This document shows, piece by piece, positions 32,237-44,215 of a stretch of DNA of 64,000 nt. Made by a program: the position numbers and the translations under genes. The stretch lies in contig JAZKJV010011598.1 of assembly GCA_037367405.1 (NCBI GenBank), forward strand, positions 1,240,001 to 1,304,000, written 5' to 3'. Within the stretch, counting starts at the first letter, position 1; every line of letters begins with the position of its first letter. Origin of the DNA: Ottelia alismoides (taxonomy: Eukaryota; Streptophyta; Magnoliopsida; Alismatales; Hydrocharitaceae). Under the pieces are notes generated by a model. It saw nothing but the letters and a program-made list of their open reading frames with translations. It had not been told where the DNA came from and made no database searches.

Positions 32237-34701
32237 TGATGAATTGCCATTCATGCACATTTATTCATTCATTCATTTAGTCTTTGAATCCCTACATTCA
32301 TTTAGGCTTTGAATCCCTACATGCAAGTAAATATCACTAACTTGCAGAAATTAACACTCTTATATTACTGTATAAATATTGTTCAAATACATGTATTTAA
32401 ACCCTAAATAAAAGAATAAGAAAAAGAAAAGAAAATAAAGGAAGTATCAAAGATACTGACTTGCCCTGAGCCTCGAGACCAAGTCAAATATTGACTAGGT
32501 CGGTTGGGAATAAAGTAGGGGGAGATAGGATGAAATTTTGTATAAAATTACTAAGAAAATCCTATTTCTTTTATGTAGAATATATTGTATAAATATCTCA
32601 AACTTCTTGTATTTTATTCTTCACCATACACACTTTGAACATTTTGAAAACTTGTACATATTGATGTATATATATAATAAGAAAAATATAGGCAAAAACA
32701 AATCATGCACAAGTCATCTATACACTCAGTTGAAAAAGTTGCAAGTAGAACTCAATTGATCAATATCTTCTCCATATGAATTCAAAATGAACCAAATTCA
32801 CATCCATTATATTTCAAATAAAATTATCTTTCAATTGAAGGTTGTTTCATTTAAACTGAAGTTAAGATGTAAAATCCAGCCAATTAAGGTACTATTGTAC
32901 TTGTACATCTGTATATTAAATCAATATATTTCAATCTTTAAATTTTTAATCTCTTTAGTTTTATGAATTATTATACATATTATATAGCATCTATAAATAG
33001 TATAAATACAATTTAAAAGTAATTTAAAATACCAAAATTAATAAATAAACTATAAAACATGGGTATATTATACTTATGGTGTAAACAAACCTTATTATTT
33101 ATACATACAAATAAAATCATAAAAATTCTGTAAAAATATGTAAATAGGTATCAATTAATATTATAAATAAATAAATTATGTAAATATTATATTATGTATA
33201 AAAATACAAAATGAAATACAAACACATAACAGGTATATATACCTATAAATAATAGTATAAAATAATGGACTATATTAAATAAGGATGTCGAAATAAATAA
33301 AAAACACCCTAAATAGTTTAGACAATAAGAAACATTTTTCATGTTTGAGTTTTAAATGATAAATTCATTTATTATTTTATTTTGAATTTCATTTTCATTT
33401 TATTTTGTTTTGTCATGTAATGGGTTGATGTGGACCAATCGTGTCGAGAGGAGTGTTGACCCCCCAGTCAACATCTCCCACATACGGACCCTAGCCCATG
33501 CACCTGTCAGAATGAGAGACACGCCTCTCTTCCCCAATTTTACATGCCAAATCCATGTGTCCTTTCTCCCCGAGCCCAACGTAAAAAGGCTTTATCAGAT
33601 CATTGTGCACCACATTCTAATCCTAGGTTTCACCTAACTCCATCCATCTGAGCGAAATCCCCATTGCAATCCACCTCTTCTGTCACCTCTATAAAAGTTC
33701 ATCTTCCTCCTCCAGCGAAATTTTTATCCTTTTCCATCCACTGTAACCCAAGGAATCGAACCTTGAGTGTTCCCTTTAGTGACAGGAAGGCAGAGCCCCT
33801 GGTTTGCGGTGTGGAGAAGGCAGTTGAAGGTCGATCCAAAACCACCAGCGGAGCTCCGTTGGGTTCATTTGCTTCTAGGTTTTCTGACTAGGTCAGAGAT
33901 GTTACATTAGTTTTTTAGGTTTGTATTTTAATTCCTAGCGTATCTTAGCCTTTTATTTGCTTTGATTTCATCGTATTTTCATTAAAATCCAAAAATCATA
34001 GTTCGTTGGAGCTCTAGGCTCCAGTCTCCATTCATCATGTAGACACGACATGTTCCAACCCCCAGATCACCTCACCTTATTCCCCCATTGTTTCTACATC
34101 ATCTCGATCACCCCTCCATGCTCGAACTTGTACAGATCGAGGAGTCAGATCTCCTCTTCCCCTGTATCGTCGTAGATCAACCATTCACCCCAATCCTTGT
34201 TGTTCAGCTTCAAAATCGGATCGAGGAGATTCGTCGCCAAACCTAACATCTTTTTGTGCAGGTTAGAGCCACAAAGCACCCCAGATGGGGGTGATTTAGT
34301 TCAAGCTTTAAGTCCCATGTGGCCAGAGAAGGAATTGACCTCCAAGCCTCCTCCGAAGAGGCCCGAAGCTATTTGTAGACACTTGCCGAAGCGAACGACC
34401 TCCAACACCTAGGGGCGCGAGACAACTCTCTCTAAGGAACTCGGCAAAATAGCCCCGTCACTTCGGGAGAAGGGGTGCCAGGCTTCCAGGGAAAGGGAGG
34501 GGTGGGGGGTACCCCATGATTTAGGACTTAAGAAGGAGCTATGAATGTGCATACGCCTCTCACTGAAAACACGGAGTGAGCTTCTCCAGAATTGAGATGA
34601 CCCTCCAGAGGTTTGTTTAAGTCGGAACAGCGGGAATGCGTCCAATTAGAATTTGAGCCACTCAGGAGCGAGAGAGGTGGCCGGAGACCAGAGAAGCATG
34701 C
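32237..34701 (+). repeat. Forward-oriented LTR fragment of the element D subfamily
   Basis: Begins with a decayed tip TGATGAATTGCCATTCATG. The segment 32460-32530 (AAGTCAAATATTGACTAGGT, AATAAAGTAGGGGGAGATA) matches 52030-52100 of the element D LTR when D is read on the minus strand, which looks at first like the opposite direction here and suggests local rearrangement. The pyrimidine-rich island from 33420 (GTTGACCCCCCAGTCAACATC) matches D read on its minus strand, so that part is forward. A TATA box lies at 33690. The fragment stops where element D begins at 34702; no U5 or PBS follows. Confidence 0.55.
33690..33697 (+). promoter_or_regulatory. LTR TATA box
   Basis: CACCTCTATAAAAGTTCATC contains TATAAAAG in a pyrimidine-rich context, matching the promoter layout of the other LTRs. 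Confidence 0.6.
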
Positions 34702-37700
34702 CGGTTATTCAAGGAAATCGTGGGTTTTTAGTGTGAACAAAGTGAATGTAGTTATCGCTGCAACTCACGACTTCTTGAATCAAAAATTTATTCTAGCGAG
34801 CATAAAATGAATCAAATCAAATAAAAACCTAGATGTGCTATTCTTTTACGTGTATAGCATGCATGATCAAATTCGGGGAGGCTACAATACTTGAGGGTTA
34901 TTAATTAATGAAAACAAAGGAGGATTCTTTTTCTTTTTCTCTTTCGTTGTTTTATGTCTTTATTATGCTTTTTTACCTTTCTACTTATTTTTAAAATTAT
35001 AAATTTTTAAAATTTTTATTTTTATTTTTAATGGTTCTTAATGTTGCAAATTTTTATCTTTTTTATTTTTAAAAGAAAACAAATACAAGAAATAAAAAAG
35101 AGAACAAAGACTATTTTCTTATTTTTTTTAAAATAGTAAAAATAACTAGAAAATCCAAATAAAATGTTTTTATGTTTATACTTCGTATTGCTTTTGTTAT
35201 TTTTGTGAGATTTTTAGTTTTTTTTAGGATTTTAAATGAATAAAAACTAAAAACATGAAATAAACATAATTAAGATAATATTTTTGGGTTTTAAAATATA
35301 AAATAAAGGCAAAAATACAGGAAAATAAATTAAAATAGAAGATTTTTTAAGCTTTCAAACAAGCTATTTTATGCTATTTTCTGGTTTTTAATGAATTTTT
35401 ATAATTTTTTTTAAATTTTTATGGTTTTCTTAAGGAATTTTCAAAAAAAATATAGATAGTATTTTTTGAACTTTTAAAACATTTTTCAAATTTTTATAAA
35501 TTTTTTATTTCAAATAGAAAATTTTCAATGTTTTTGAATTTTTAAAAATAAGAAATCAAAATAATTTTCAAAAAATAGGAGTGATTAAACAAAGTAGCAT
35601 GAGCTTAACCTACTTTTTAGGGAATTTTTGGAATTAATTTGTTGTTTATTAGACACAATTAAAGAAGCACAAAATAGTCTGTTGTAAAGGGACCTATATG
35701 CAATTATTTAATGTCCTGGTAGCAAATCAACAACAAAAGCAATAAATGCAGGGAATAATATGCCATTATTCCACAAAAGTGTGTGCCAATGCATGTGAAA
35801 TGCGTTGGACTGGACTACTTTGTAATTATTTAAGTTTTGAGGGCTAAACAATAACATAGAACAGTAAGGCAATTATTGAAATTATACCAAAATTCACGTG
35901 TTCATGCATGTGAGTCTATTCAAATAGGACTAAATTGCAAAATTAAAAATAACAAAGGTTAACAATGTACATATTCAACCCATTAACGCACGATACGTGT
36001 CCACTTAAAGGTTTATTTCCAAATAAAAGAAAGAAACATGTCTAGAGTGCAAAATTCACAGAGGAGTGTGTGGTTTACGTATGGATATGACCGCTGAAGT
36101 TCGACGACATGGGTCTGATCAAGCGGTCCACATTTGGGGCAGGACCAACAGGTGAGATGTGATCTGGCGTGGAATGTTCTTTATCCAGCAATGATCAGGG
36201 CACTCGGAAGAACGCGTATGAAAGCGGTCGATTCTAACTTTGATTCCACCAGATCTCTTCTGATTTGCTTCCGATCTGGATGCTACTAACTCCAACACGT
36301 TCTTGATGCTCCTCCTCGTCGATCTGAAGTGAAATCTCGATCCAAATCCCACTGATCGGGCACCTCCAGCTCATAAATGCCTGAACTCGATCTCCAACTT
36401 TGAATCCCAGCTCCAGAACGTTCCTACGACACCAACAAGTTGTTGCTAGCTCGGAGGCGGTGCTCCGATGAGATTTATTAAGCAGAATAAAGGGGAAATG
36501 GGGGGTGGATGGTCGATCTCCGGTGAAGTGGTCGAAGAGGAGGTTGAATTCCATATCTGACTCGGATCAGGTTCATCAGATTTGATAGAAGATGGAGAAA
36601 TGCGTCGTGATCATGCAGCGATGGTCGGAGTGAAGTGAAAACACGTGGATGACCTCCAATCGCAAAGATCAGAGGTTGATGTGATTAGCTCCGATCTAAC
36701 TAAATTCAAAAGGAAATGCGTCTGAAATGCAAGCTAAATTAATCGATATTACCCTACGATGATCTTGGAGGGGATGCGGCCTCGATTCAATGGAGAAAGG
36801 TTAAAGAAGCGTGTCTCGTTGTCGGAGGTCTGGCAGCAGCTGGATCTCGCCTCCGCCTCTTCTTCTCACACTCCTGATCGATGAACGGTTCAATTGTCAC
36901 CTAAAGCATACTCCTGGAGTCGATCTCAAGAAGAAAAGGAGGGCAAAATGGATTTGTGGGAAATGATCGAGATCTGGAGGTATTTAGAGGCAGTGAGGTT
37001 CAGGGATTTTGAATTTGGGGTGGGCGCGTGAACTGAGGCACACTTCAGCGAATTTTATCCGGGCGAGAGAATTTACTATTCGGGCGAGAGGATAGAGGAT
37101 AAATGGAGGAAGGAATCAGGTAGGAAAAATCAGGAAAGTAGGAGGTTCATGTGAGTTATTCAGGGAAGAATGCAAAGGGTTTAGTTGACCTTGGTCAACG
37201 GACCTCGGTTGGACCAAGGAGGATCCAACCCACAAACGTCCAAACAGAAAAAGACAAATAATAAAAATTGAAATAAATTCAAAATAATATAGAAAACAAC
37301 TTTGAATAAAATAGTTTTCAACATGAAAATGTAAATAAATAAATAAACTTATTTTTTGCAACTTTAATAAAGTATATAAATAAGGTAAAATAAATAAAAC
37401 AATCTATATTCATAGATAAAAATACATATATATATACAACAACTCAAGTTTTTTGTAAAATATTTTCAAATATTTACATAATTTATTAATTTATTAATTT
37501 TTAGAATTATTAAAGGAATTTAATAAGTAAAATAAATAAGGCTATGTACAATATAGGTATATGATACCTATACAATAAATACATTATTTTATTTTTTTAT
37601 TTTTATTTTGTAATTTTTTTTGTGTTTGATATAAATAAAATAAAATATATACAAAATATTAAAAATACAATATGTAAAAAATACAAATAAATAAATAATA

Positions 37701-38377
37701 CAGTGTACATCATAGACAAATTATACAATAGCATTCTAAAATGCCAACTTTCAATATCTTGACTCCGATTTTTATGAAACCACTTTTATTTCAAAGCTTA
37801 TTTAATTTTGAACACAGTGAAAGTGAGTTTAGTCTATTATATTTTTTGTGAAGAAGATATTGATCTGACAAGTTTTGCTTTGTGTCTATTTTAGAATGTT
37901 GTTATTCTTATTTTGTACAATGATTCTTCTTGCAATTATTTTTATTATTTACAGTTTATTTTTTGTGTACAAGTTCAAAAAAATTATTTGAGGTTATTTT
38001 AGTGATAAATAAAATAGTAGAAGATATGTGCAATATGTACAGTGATGAATATACACGTGAAGAATAGTTTTTTTTATTTGTATAGACAACATACATTATC
38101 TTCCCCTACTTTATTCCTTGTCGATTAGGTCATGTCGTGACCTGCTCTAGAGGCTAGGATCAACATGTATTTATTGCATGCATATAATCTTCTTAATGTC
38201 TTTATTTTTCCTTTATTTGTTTATTTCTTTATTTTAGGTAAAAATAATGATAAATATATAATATCTACAAATGAATAGGAATTATTGACAACTGAGAATT
38301 ATTGATATTTTCAGGTGTTCTACATGGGATTTTAATCTAAAATAAATGAATAAAGATGATGAATTGGTGATTCATCA
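34702..38377 (-). repeat. 3' LTR of element D
   Basis: On the minus strand it runs from the tip at 38377 (palindrome 38357-38377) to 34702, where GAATAACCG corresponds to the GGAATAATCA end of the partner LTR. The AT-rich section 34910-35640 and GC island 36050-37250 (purine-rich on plus) match 46550-47230 and 47680-48386/50690-51150. A CTCTAAATACC box near 36980 is a mutated version of the TATA box at 50878. ORFs at 36119-36554 are island artefacts shared with 47750-48268. Confidence 0.85.
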
Positions 38378-38410
38378 TCCTCCTATACTTTACCTTTGCT
38401 AGTCCTTAAC
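38378..38410 (-). other. PPT and adjacent hairpin of element D
   Basis: On the minus strand AAGTATAGGAGGA (38390-38378) abuts the LTR tip. Just upstream, TTTGTTAAGGACTAGCAAA forms the small hairpin present beside the PPT in elements A and E. Confidence 0.8.
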
Positions 38411-39540
38411 AAACACATATTTGAAGAATAAATGATTAGAAAAGAAAAAAAGAAAGGGAGAATAAAGAAATTAGAACAAATTTTATTTTTAAACCAATCT
38501 TCATAAAATTAAAGTATGGAGCTCGGTTGGACCTTTGGATTTTTAGTTTGGCAGAGCTTTATTGGGAATAATATTTAAGACTCAACAACCTTTAAGTTCC
38601 ACATGTCTCTATTCAGCTCGCCTCGACAGTCAAGTCAGAACAAGTCCTCATACACAAATTCTGACGACTATGAATCAACTTGTACTATGTAAGTGAAATA
38701 TAGCTCTCCATATCTAAAGTGACAACGAACAACCTTCTCTTAGCAAGGTGGCCCAAATTCCCCAACCTGGCTACTCTTTCCTCGAGGAGCGGGGTATTTT
38801 CTTCTAAGTTCAGGTATGTGTTGTGCCCACAATCGAAAGGGGGAGAAAATTGAAGAATAAGAAAAGAACTAGAATGTCACCAGTGTAGCCAGATCTCTTT
38901 GTCAAGCCGGCCAGTGTAGCCAAGTCTCTACTAAGATCTGCATGTTTTCTGAAGCTTGGACCATTGTGGTCTTTTTTGGTATTTGTATTTTTGGTGTATT
39001 TTAGCTTCTTTTTAGTAGAAAGTATTGTTGCACTACATTGATCTTTTTATGCCCCAACAGATATAGAATCTCCCCCCCCCCCATGTTTTAGGGTTTTAGA
39101 AAAAATTGTGCTAGCAGACCATCCCTTATATGAAGTTTTATTTCAACCCACATCTCCGGTCTTTAGACATCCATGCCACTAGACTAGGTTGGGGTGTACT
39201 GGCCACTCGCAGTGACCGTGTATGTTGCCATTCGCGTGTGTCTCTTGCTAGAGGATTCTACCCCTCACCACCTCATCCATGTTGATCTACGTGCAAGGTG
39301 CTTGTCGAAGTTAGGTCATTGTCTAAAACAATCATGTGTGTGAATGAAATATTCTACTTAGATCAATCAATATGACATGTGAACATAGTCTTTTTGGACC
39401 CAAAGAATTAAGTCACTATGACCTGAAAAGTCTCAACTCCAATTCCTATAAGGTTCCTCTAAAATTAAATGGATTAAGGTCTTAACCAGGCTCCATTCTT
39501 CGGACTTTATTCCAAACTAATTTAGGCATCAATATCGTTC
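38411..39540 (-). mobile_element. Conserved 3' non-coding block of element D
   Basis: No coding sequence. Read on the minus strand it matches element E at 60440-61560. Shared pieces include the AACCTTATAGGAATTGGAGTT and AGTGACTTAATTCTTTGGGT blocks (39400-39460 versus 60595-60655), the GAGACTTGGCTACACTGG block (38890-38935 versus 61107-61150) and the CCTCGAGGAAAGAGTAGCCA block (38780-38800 versus 61237-61260). A C-run of 11 lies at 39071-39082. Conservation of over 1 kb of non-coding sequence across two insertions suggests a functional cis region or RNA. Confidence 0.7.
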
Positions 39541-39549
39541 TGAAAAATG

Positions 39550-40400
39550 CAAATGCAAATGCAGGAAAATATGCACATTTTTTCAAAAGAAAAGAAAAGA
39601 AGTTTCTAGTTTAAACTTTTTATGAGATTTTTAGAGAACTTTTGAAGATTTTATGGATTTTATCTTTTTCAATTTTTATGGAACTTTTTTAATAGACAAT
39701 TAAACATATTAATAAGAATTTACAAGAGTTTTATACAAATTTACAAAGAATTATACAAAAATATATGCAAGTATTATACAGATTTTATATAATATTTTAC
39801 AAAAAGATTTTTTATTTTTAGTTTTTTATGAACAAATTTTATTAAAGAACTTTATCTACAAAAGAATTGAATAAAAATATGTTATTAAAGAATTTTATAC
39901 AAAAGTTTTATACAACTTTTAGACAAAGAATTTTTTTAAAGAATTTTATTCACATATTTTACAAGTTATTACAAAGATTATTTACAAGGATTTGACAACA
40001 AGTTATACACATATCTACAAAAGTTATTTATATACAATGTGAGAAAATAAGTTTACAAACTATTTTACAAAAGATATTACAAACAGTCTACGAAACCTTT
40101 ACAAAATAGTTTACACGTAATATTTAACAAAAAGTTTACAAATATTTTACAAAACTATTTGTACAAACATTTTTATTTTAAAATAATTTACAAATAATTT
40201 ACACACTAATAATTTTTTACACAAATAATTTTACAAACATTTTATAAACAAAATGATTTTCACAAACATTTTTCAAAACTCTGTACAAAAATAAAGTTAC
40301 AAATATCTTTATAAAGAGTTTACAAAACTATTGACAGAAATATTTACAAAAGAATTTTTACAAACTTTTTACAAACAATTTTTATCCATTCTTATAAGCC
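39550..40400. repeat. Expanded TTTACAAA quasi-repeat
   Basis: For about 850 bases the plus strand repeats units like TTTACAAA, TTTTATACAAA and AATTTTACAAA with irregular spacing of roughly 10 to 20 bases. Element E has a short counterpart on the opposite strand (about 60230-60370, TTTTGTAAA units). The array therefore expanded in element D, or contracted in E. No ORF. Confidence 0.75.
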
Positions 40401-40980
40401 ATATTATTAGAAAAACAAAAGTATGAGTTATGGCTAATATATATATATATATATACACACACACAATATATATACGACAACCTCCTATACTTAGCTTGAA
40501 CTATGTCCTCATAGTGATCAAAAAGTGACAAAGGAAGACATAACTCGTGCTAAACATAGAAAAGTGTAAAGAATCCTATATTACAATGACTCAAAGAATA
40601 AAGAGTAAATTGAATAGAAGTCAGTGATCCCCTCTGTACTTAGGATCAAATAATCCTAAGTATAGAAGAATATACAAACGGGAAAAACCGAGGAAAAGAA
40701 TGTAAAAACTCAACGATTTGACTTGTCCTCCCCTATACTTAGGGTAAAAGATCCCTAATTATAGAAAAATAATATCAACAAGTTGAAGGACAAGAGAGAG
40801 AATAGAAGAAATAAAATGAAAAATAAGCAAGAATGAAATGAAGACATCACTCCCCCTATACTTAGGGTAAAGAATTCCTAAGTATAAGCAACAACAGGAA
40901 TGATGAAACAGAATGAAAATAGAACAACTCAAGTCATTCACCTCCCTTATACTAAGGATAGAGTACATCCTAAGTATAGC
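40400..40980 (-). repeat. Array of PPT-like hairpins, element D copy
   Basis: Read on the plus strand, five stem-loops each start with a reversed PPT core. They are 40941-40979 (CCTCCCTTATAC ... TCCTAAGTATAG), 40851-40887 (TCCCCCTATACTTAGGG ... CCTAAGTATA), 40727-40765 (TCCCCTATACTTAGGG ... CCCTAATTATAG), 40628-40665 (CCCCTCTGTACTTAGGAT ... ATCCTAAGTATAG) and the large one 40481-40560 (CCTCCTATACTTAGC, AACTATGTCCTC ... GACATAACTCGTGCTAA). The conserved TTAGCCATAACTCATAC block follows at 40421-40440 (minus strand), beside a TA/CA microsatellite (40436-40477). The order is the same as in A and E. Confidence 0.82.
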
Positions 40981-41275
40981 ACATACTCGGAAAATATGTG
41001 AATGATAAAAAATGGAAGATAGAAAGAATAAAATGAAAGGAATATATACAAGGAAAAATCAGAATATACAATGCTCAAGAAGGAAGAAGATTGATCTTCT
41101 TTCACGTCTGTTGAGTTATGGAATCAACAAGATGTATATCGACAATAGGGTCGTACTCAGACGTGTCCATGTATGACTCCTTAAACTCCCGATCAGAGTC
41201 GATGTGGTGAAAGTACTCAATGGAATTGTGATGATCATGCTTTGACATTAAAGGTGGAAGTGGATCACAACTTTC

Positions 41276-41644
41276 CTAAAAATCATATCCATAAACCATC
41301 ATCAGCTCGACAATGTATTCAAGAATTGTCGGCTCATCATCATCAGTAATACTCCCATCCTTAGTGTGCGGACTATAGAACACTGTATTTTCCAAGTTTT
41401 CCTTGTGAGAAAGGAATTCTTGGGTCAAAATATCATTCAAAGATAATGGCCCATATCTAATCTCAGCTATAAAATCACAGTCTTCAGTATCAGTTGAATC
41501 AGGAACACTCTCATCTGATGCGGATTTTGCTTTCAGCTTGGAGATCGTCTCAACAATAACTCTTTCATTGTGAGAGTGAAAAGTGATCGTATCTACCCCC
41601 ACAATCAATAATAGCTTTCGTTGTATGCAGAAAGGGTCGTCCAA
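41276..41644 (-). pseudogene. Acidic region downstream of element D protease
   Basis: A 122-codon minus-strand ORF begins in a frame overlapping the protease end and continues with an acidic stretch (SASDESVPDSTDTEDCDF) and LSLNDILTQEFLSHKENL, then DDDEPTILEYIVELM. Element E has an acidic, serine-rich tail in the same place (58671-59663). No known domain. In an autonomous Athila element RT would follow here; instead non-coding sequence does. Confidence 0.5.
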
Positions 41645-41900
41645 GAATAATTAGGGTGTGATGTAACGCTATTGTAGGCTCCATATCTATGACAACAAAG
41701 TCCACGGGAAAGCTCATGTCATGTATCATCATGACAACATTTTCAAGTATGCCCTTCGGCCTATTGATGGATCGGTATGTAAATTGAAGTATCATTCTGC
41801 TCTTCTTAAGAGGTCCAAGTTTGATATACTCAAGTGATGAGAAAGGCATAAGGCTAATCGATGAACCGATGTCCAAAAGAGTACAATAAAACTATAAATC
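41565..41900 (-). pseudogene. Retropepsin domain of element D
   Basis: Aspartic protease of the gag-protease polyprotein. On the minus strand TLLDIGSSISLMPFSSLEYI carries the active-site D-x-G-S motif intact (Asp codon 41873-41871). PLKKSRMILQFTYRSINRPK, SFPVDFVVIDMEP and LIILGRPFLHTTKAIIDCGG follow in family order to about 41620. The open frame covers almost the whole domain, so of the proteases in this window it is the least damaged, although the reading upstream is broken by stops. Family length is about 100 residues, which fits. Confidence 0.85.
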
Positions 41901-42800
41901 TGAAATCCGGCATCTGACAATGGGTGATCCCTTCTCTCTCTTTTTGTTTTGGAGTCGATGGTTTTATGGCATTTGCAGTAGCCATGATTATAATGTGATG
42001 TTCTGTCCTACTACGTCCTCTCCTATTGGATGGATGTTTAAGTGTACAAGCTTCTTTCATTCCTTTTTAATTGCAAGAATATACTCCATGGCCTTTGGGA
42101 GTGGCATCTCAAGTAAGATGTTATGTAGTATCTCTACACTAGGATCAAATAGTGTTGTTTTTAGTTTTCTAATATTTTTGCTTTTATTTAATGCATCTGG
42201 GAAAGGAACGGAATGAATATCAAAATCATCATTCTTTTTATTCATATCTTAATCAGCATGTACATAAGAATGATAAGAATTAGTATGTAAAATATCATAC
42301 ATAACATGTCAAGAAGAAGGAAAAACAAAAAGGGTTGCTCTGTTTGTTGCTGATGAAGTAGACTCCGCGACAGGTATGTTCTCCCCCAAGGCTGGCTCGT
42401 CTCTACATCTCCCACTATTATCTTTTTGGAAATTTCTGGTGGATGGTGGTGGTGATACTCCTTCATGGACTACAATGCTAGATCTATGCTCAGATGATGT
42501 AGAAGGTAAGGAATACAATAAAGCTCGATCAACAGCTTTATTGCCCAATCCCAACTATGTCGGTGGTTGCAGTCTCCTGCCACTCCTGAGAGTAATGGTG
42601 CCAGACAAACATGTAAAATCACAAGTCATTCTTGTCTCAGGGGTGGATGTATCATGTGCTACCTGCTCCTTGTTGTGTCTGAAGTTGTTGGGATTGGCTT
42701 CGACTTGGGTTGGAATAAGTGTCTTTGTGGAGGTCAGGTCATCATGCCTCTGGTTGATGTCACTCATAGTCCATCAACTGTGCAAGGTAGTCTAGTGGGG
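41901..42800 (-). pseudogene. gag C-terminal and linker region of element D
   Basis: On the minus strand the fragment SGTITLRSGRRLQPPT (about 42558-42605) is the I-T-L-R-S-G motif that sits between gag and protease in Athila/Tat polyproteins. Further on, FPDALNKSKNIRKLKTTLFD and ILLEMPLPKAMEYILAIKK (about 42060-42225) match the helical segment before the protease. Stops and frameshifts occur between the blocks. Plus-strand ORFs over the same bases (42376-43019) are antisense shadows. Confidence 0.75.
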
Positions 42801-43489
42801 GGTTCACTGAGGGTGCCTCTGGCTGCTCAACAACTGGAGGTCATTGAGACTGGTCGTGTGGAGGTTGTTGATACCCAGAATATGCTAACTGTGAATAATG
42901 AGGAGGAGAAGGATGTGAATATTGTGCAGGTTGTTGATAATGGAAAGGCTAATAAGAGTAAGCAGGTTGTTATTGATGATATTCATGTCTCCAAGTCTGG
43001 AAATGTGGTGGAGACGTAAACTAAGGTTATGATGATTGTTGCTGATACTTATGTGGCCTACCACCTTGAAACTGATGAACTAGCCTTTGGCCATCTTGGG
43101 AACCCAACTATCCCTGCCCTGGTGGATGGGTCTATCTACGCTCGGGGCCGCTTCAAATATTGTTCGCCTTTGAATGTGAGGTGGAGGTGGAAATTGTGGC
43201 TCAGAAAATGTGGACGCTCCTGGTAGTATGGCACCATACATGATGGAGGTGGCTGCTGCGGGACCTGGTCTAGAGTCTACACATAGGATACATGTTGAAC
43301 TATAGGAGGTGCTCCGGTACTTTGTTGTGCCGAAGCGGAAGTCGTCTGCTCAAATGCAGAAGTATCGGTTACGACATTCAAACTTTGGCATGAATTGATG
43401 GTACTAACAAGAATCTCTGAATGTTTCGTAATCTAATCCAGCTTGTCCAGTTGCTTTGTCCTCTGCTCGATCACTTGTAATTTCTCAAT
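42801..43489 (-). pseudogene. gag proline/glutamine/tyrosine-rich segment of element D
   Basis: On the minus strand, frames give repeated Q, P, Y and H (pieces such as YSYQPFHYQQPAQYSHPSPP around 42860-42920). This resembles the disordered linker between the gag domain and the ITLRSG motif. No CCHC zinc knuckle is visible. Confidence 0.55.
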
Positions 43490-44215
43490 CTCCTATGATC
43501 GCTTTTCTACAATATCAACTTTAGATAGGTGATTCACAATAATGGTCAGATCAAAACTGTCCATCCTATTCACATCATGAGATGCTGTCTTGTTAACGGC
43601 CTTGTAGGGTGTAGAAGAAGGTAGAGGAAGTTTTTTAAATGCACGGGAATAAGATAGAGATGCAGAGCTCTCTACCATTACCTCGAATGTCTGCCATAGG
43701 ACATCCTCGTCTTTGTTGAAATGAGAACCCTCACATGTGGCATCTACCAATCTCTAGTTCTCTAAACTCAAACCCCTAAAGAAATTTTGCACAAGGCTAG
43801 TCTTTGATATATCATGATGGGGGCCCTTCTCTGTCAAATCTCTAAATCATTCTTATGCCTCGTGAGTAGGCTCATGGGACATCTGAGATAAGTTAGCTAT
43901 AAGAGGTCGCATCTGATTCAATTACCCTAGGGGATAATACTTTCTCAAGAATGCTGACCTCAACTCCTCCCAATATTTAAACACTCTTCCTAAATGATTG
44001 ATCCAATATAGCACCTTATCCATAAGGCTGAAGGGGAAGGCTAATATCTTCACTACCTCTAATGGTATGATAGGGTAGTTCATCGCACCACAAATGTGGT
44101 CGAACTGTTGGAGGAGTATATATGGTTCTTTATTAATGTGACCATGGAATATGGATAGTAAAGGTAATATTTGAGGCTTCAGCTCGAAATGCCCATGAAC
44201 CGTAGGTATCTATAT
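43490..44215 (-). pseudogene. gag domain of element D
   Basis: Retrotransposon gag domain (capsid). Minus-strand reading across a few stops: HGHINKEPYILLQQFDHICG, then VVKILAFPFSLMDKVLYWIN, then WEELRSAFLRKYYPLG, then LSQMSHEPTHEA followed by a stop, ERFRDLTEKGPHHDISKTSL, NFFRGLSLEN, and MVDATCEGSHFNKDEDVLW (43694-43750). These are the consecutive conserved segments of plant Ty3 gag domains, including E-R-F-x-D-L ... C-P-H-H and M-V-D-A-x-C-G-G. At least three in-frame stops interrupt it. Confidence 0.87.

Noticed and set aside
40759..41010. Short direct/inverted repeats that might suggest a CRISPR-like array
   Set aside because: Units are imperfect hairpins with variable spacing inside a plant retrotransposon, with no cas genes and a eukaryotic context.
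42376..43019. Plus-strand ORFs of 139 and 150 codons
   Set aside because: They are antisense to the gag C-terminal region of element D, which carries recognisable motifs on the minus strand.
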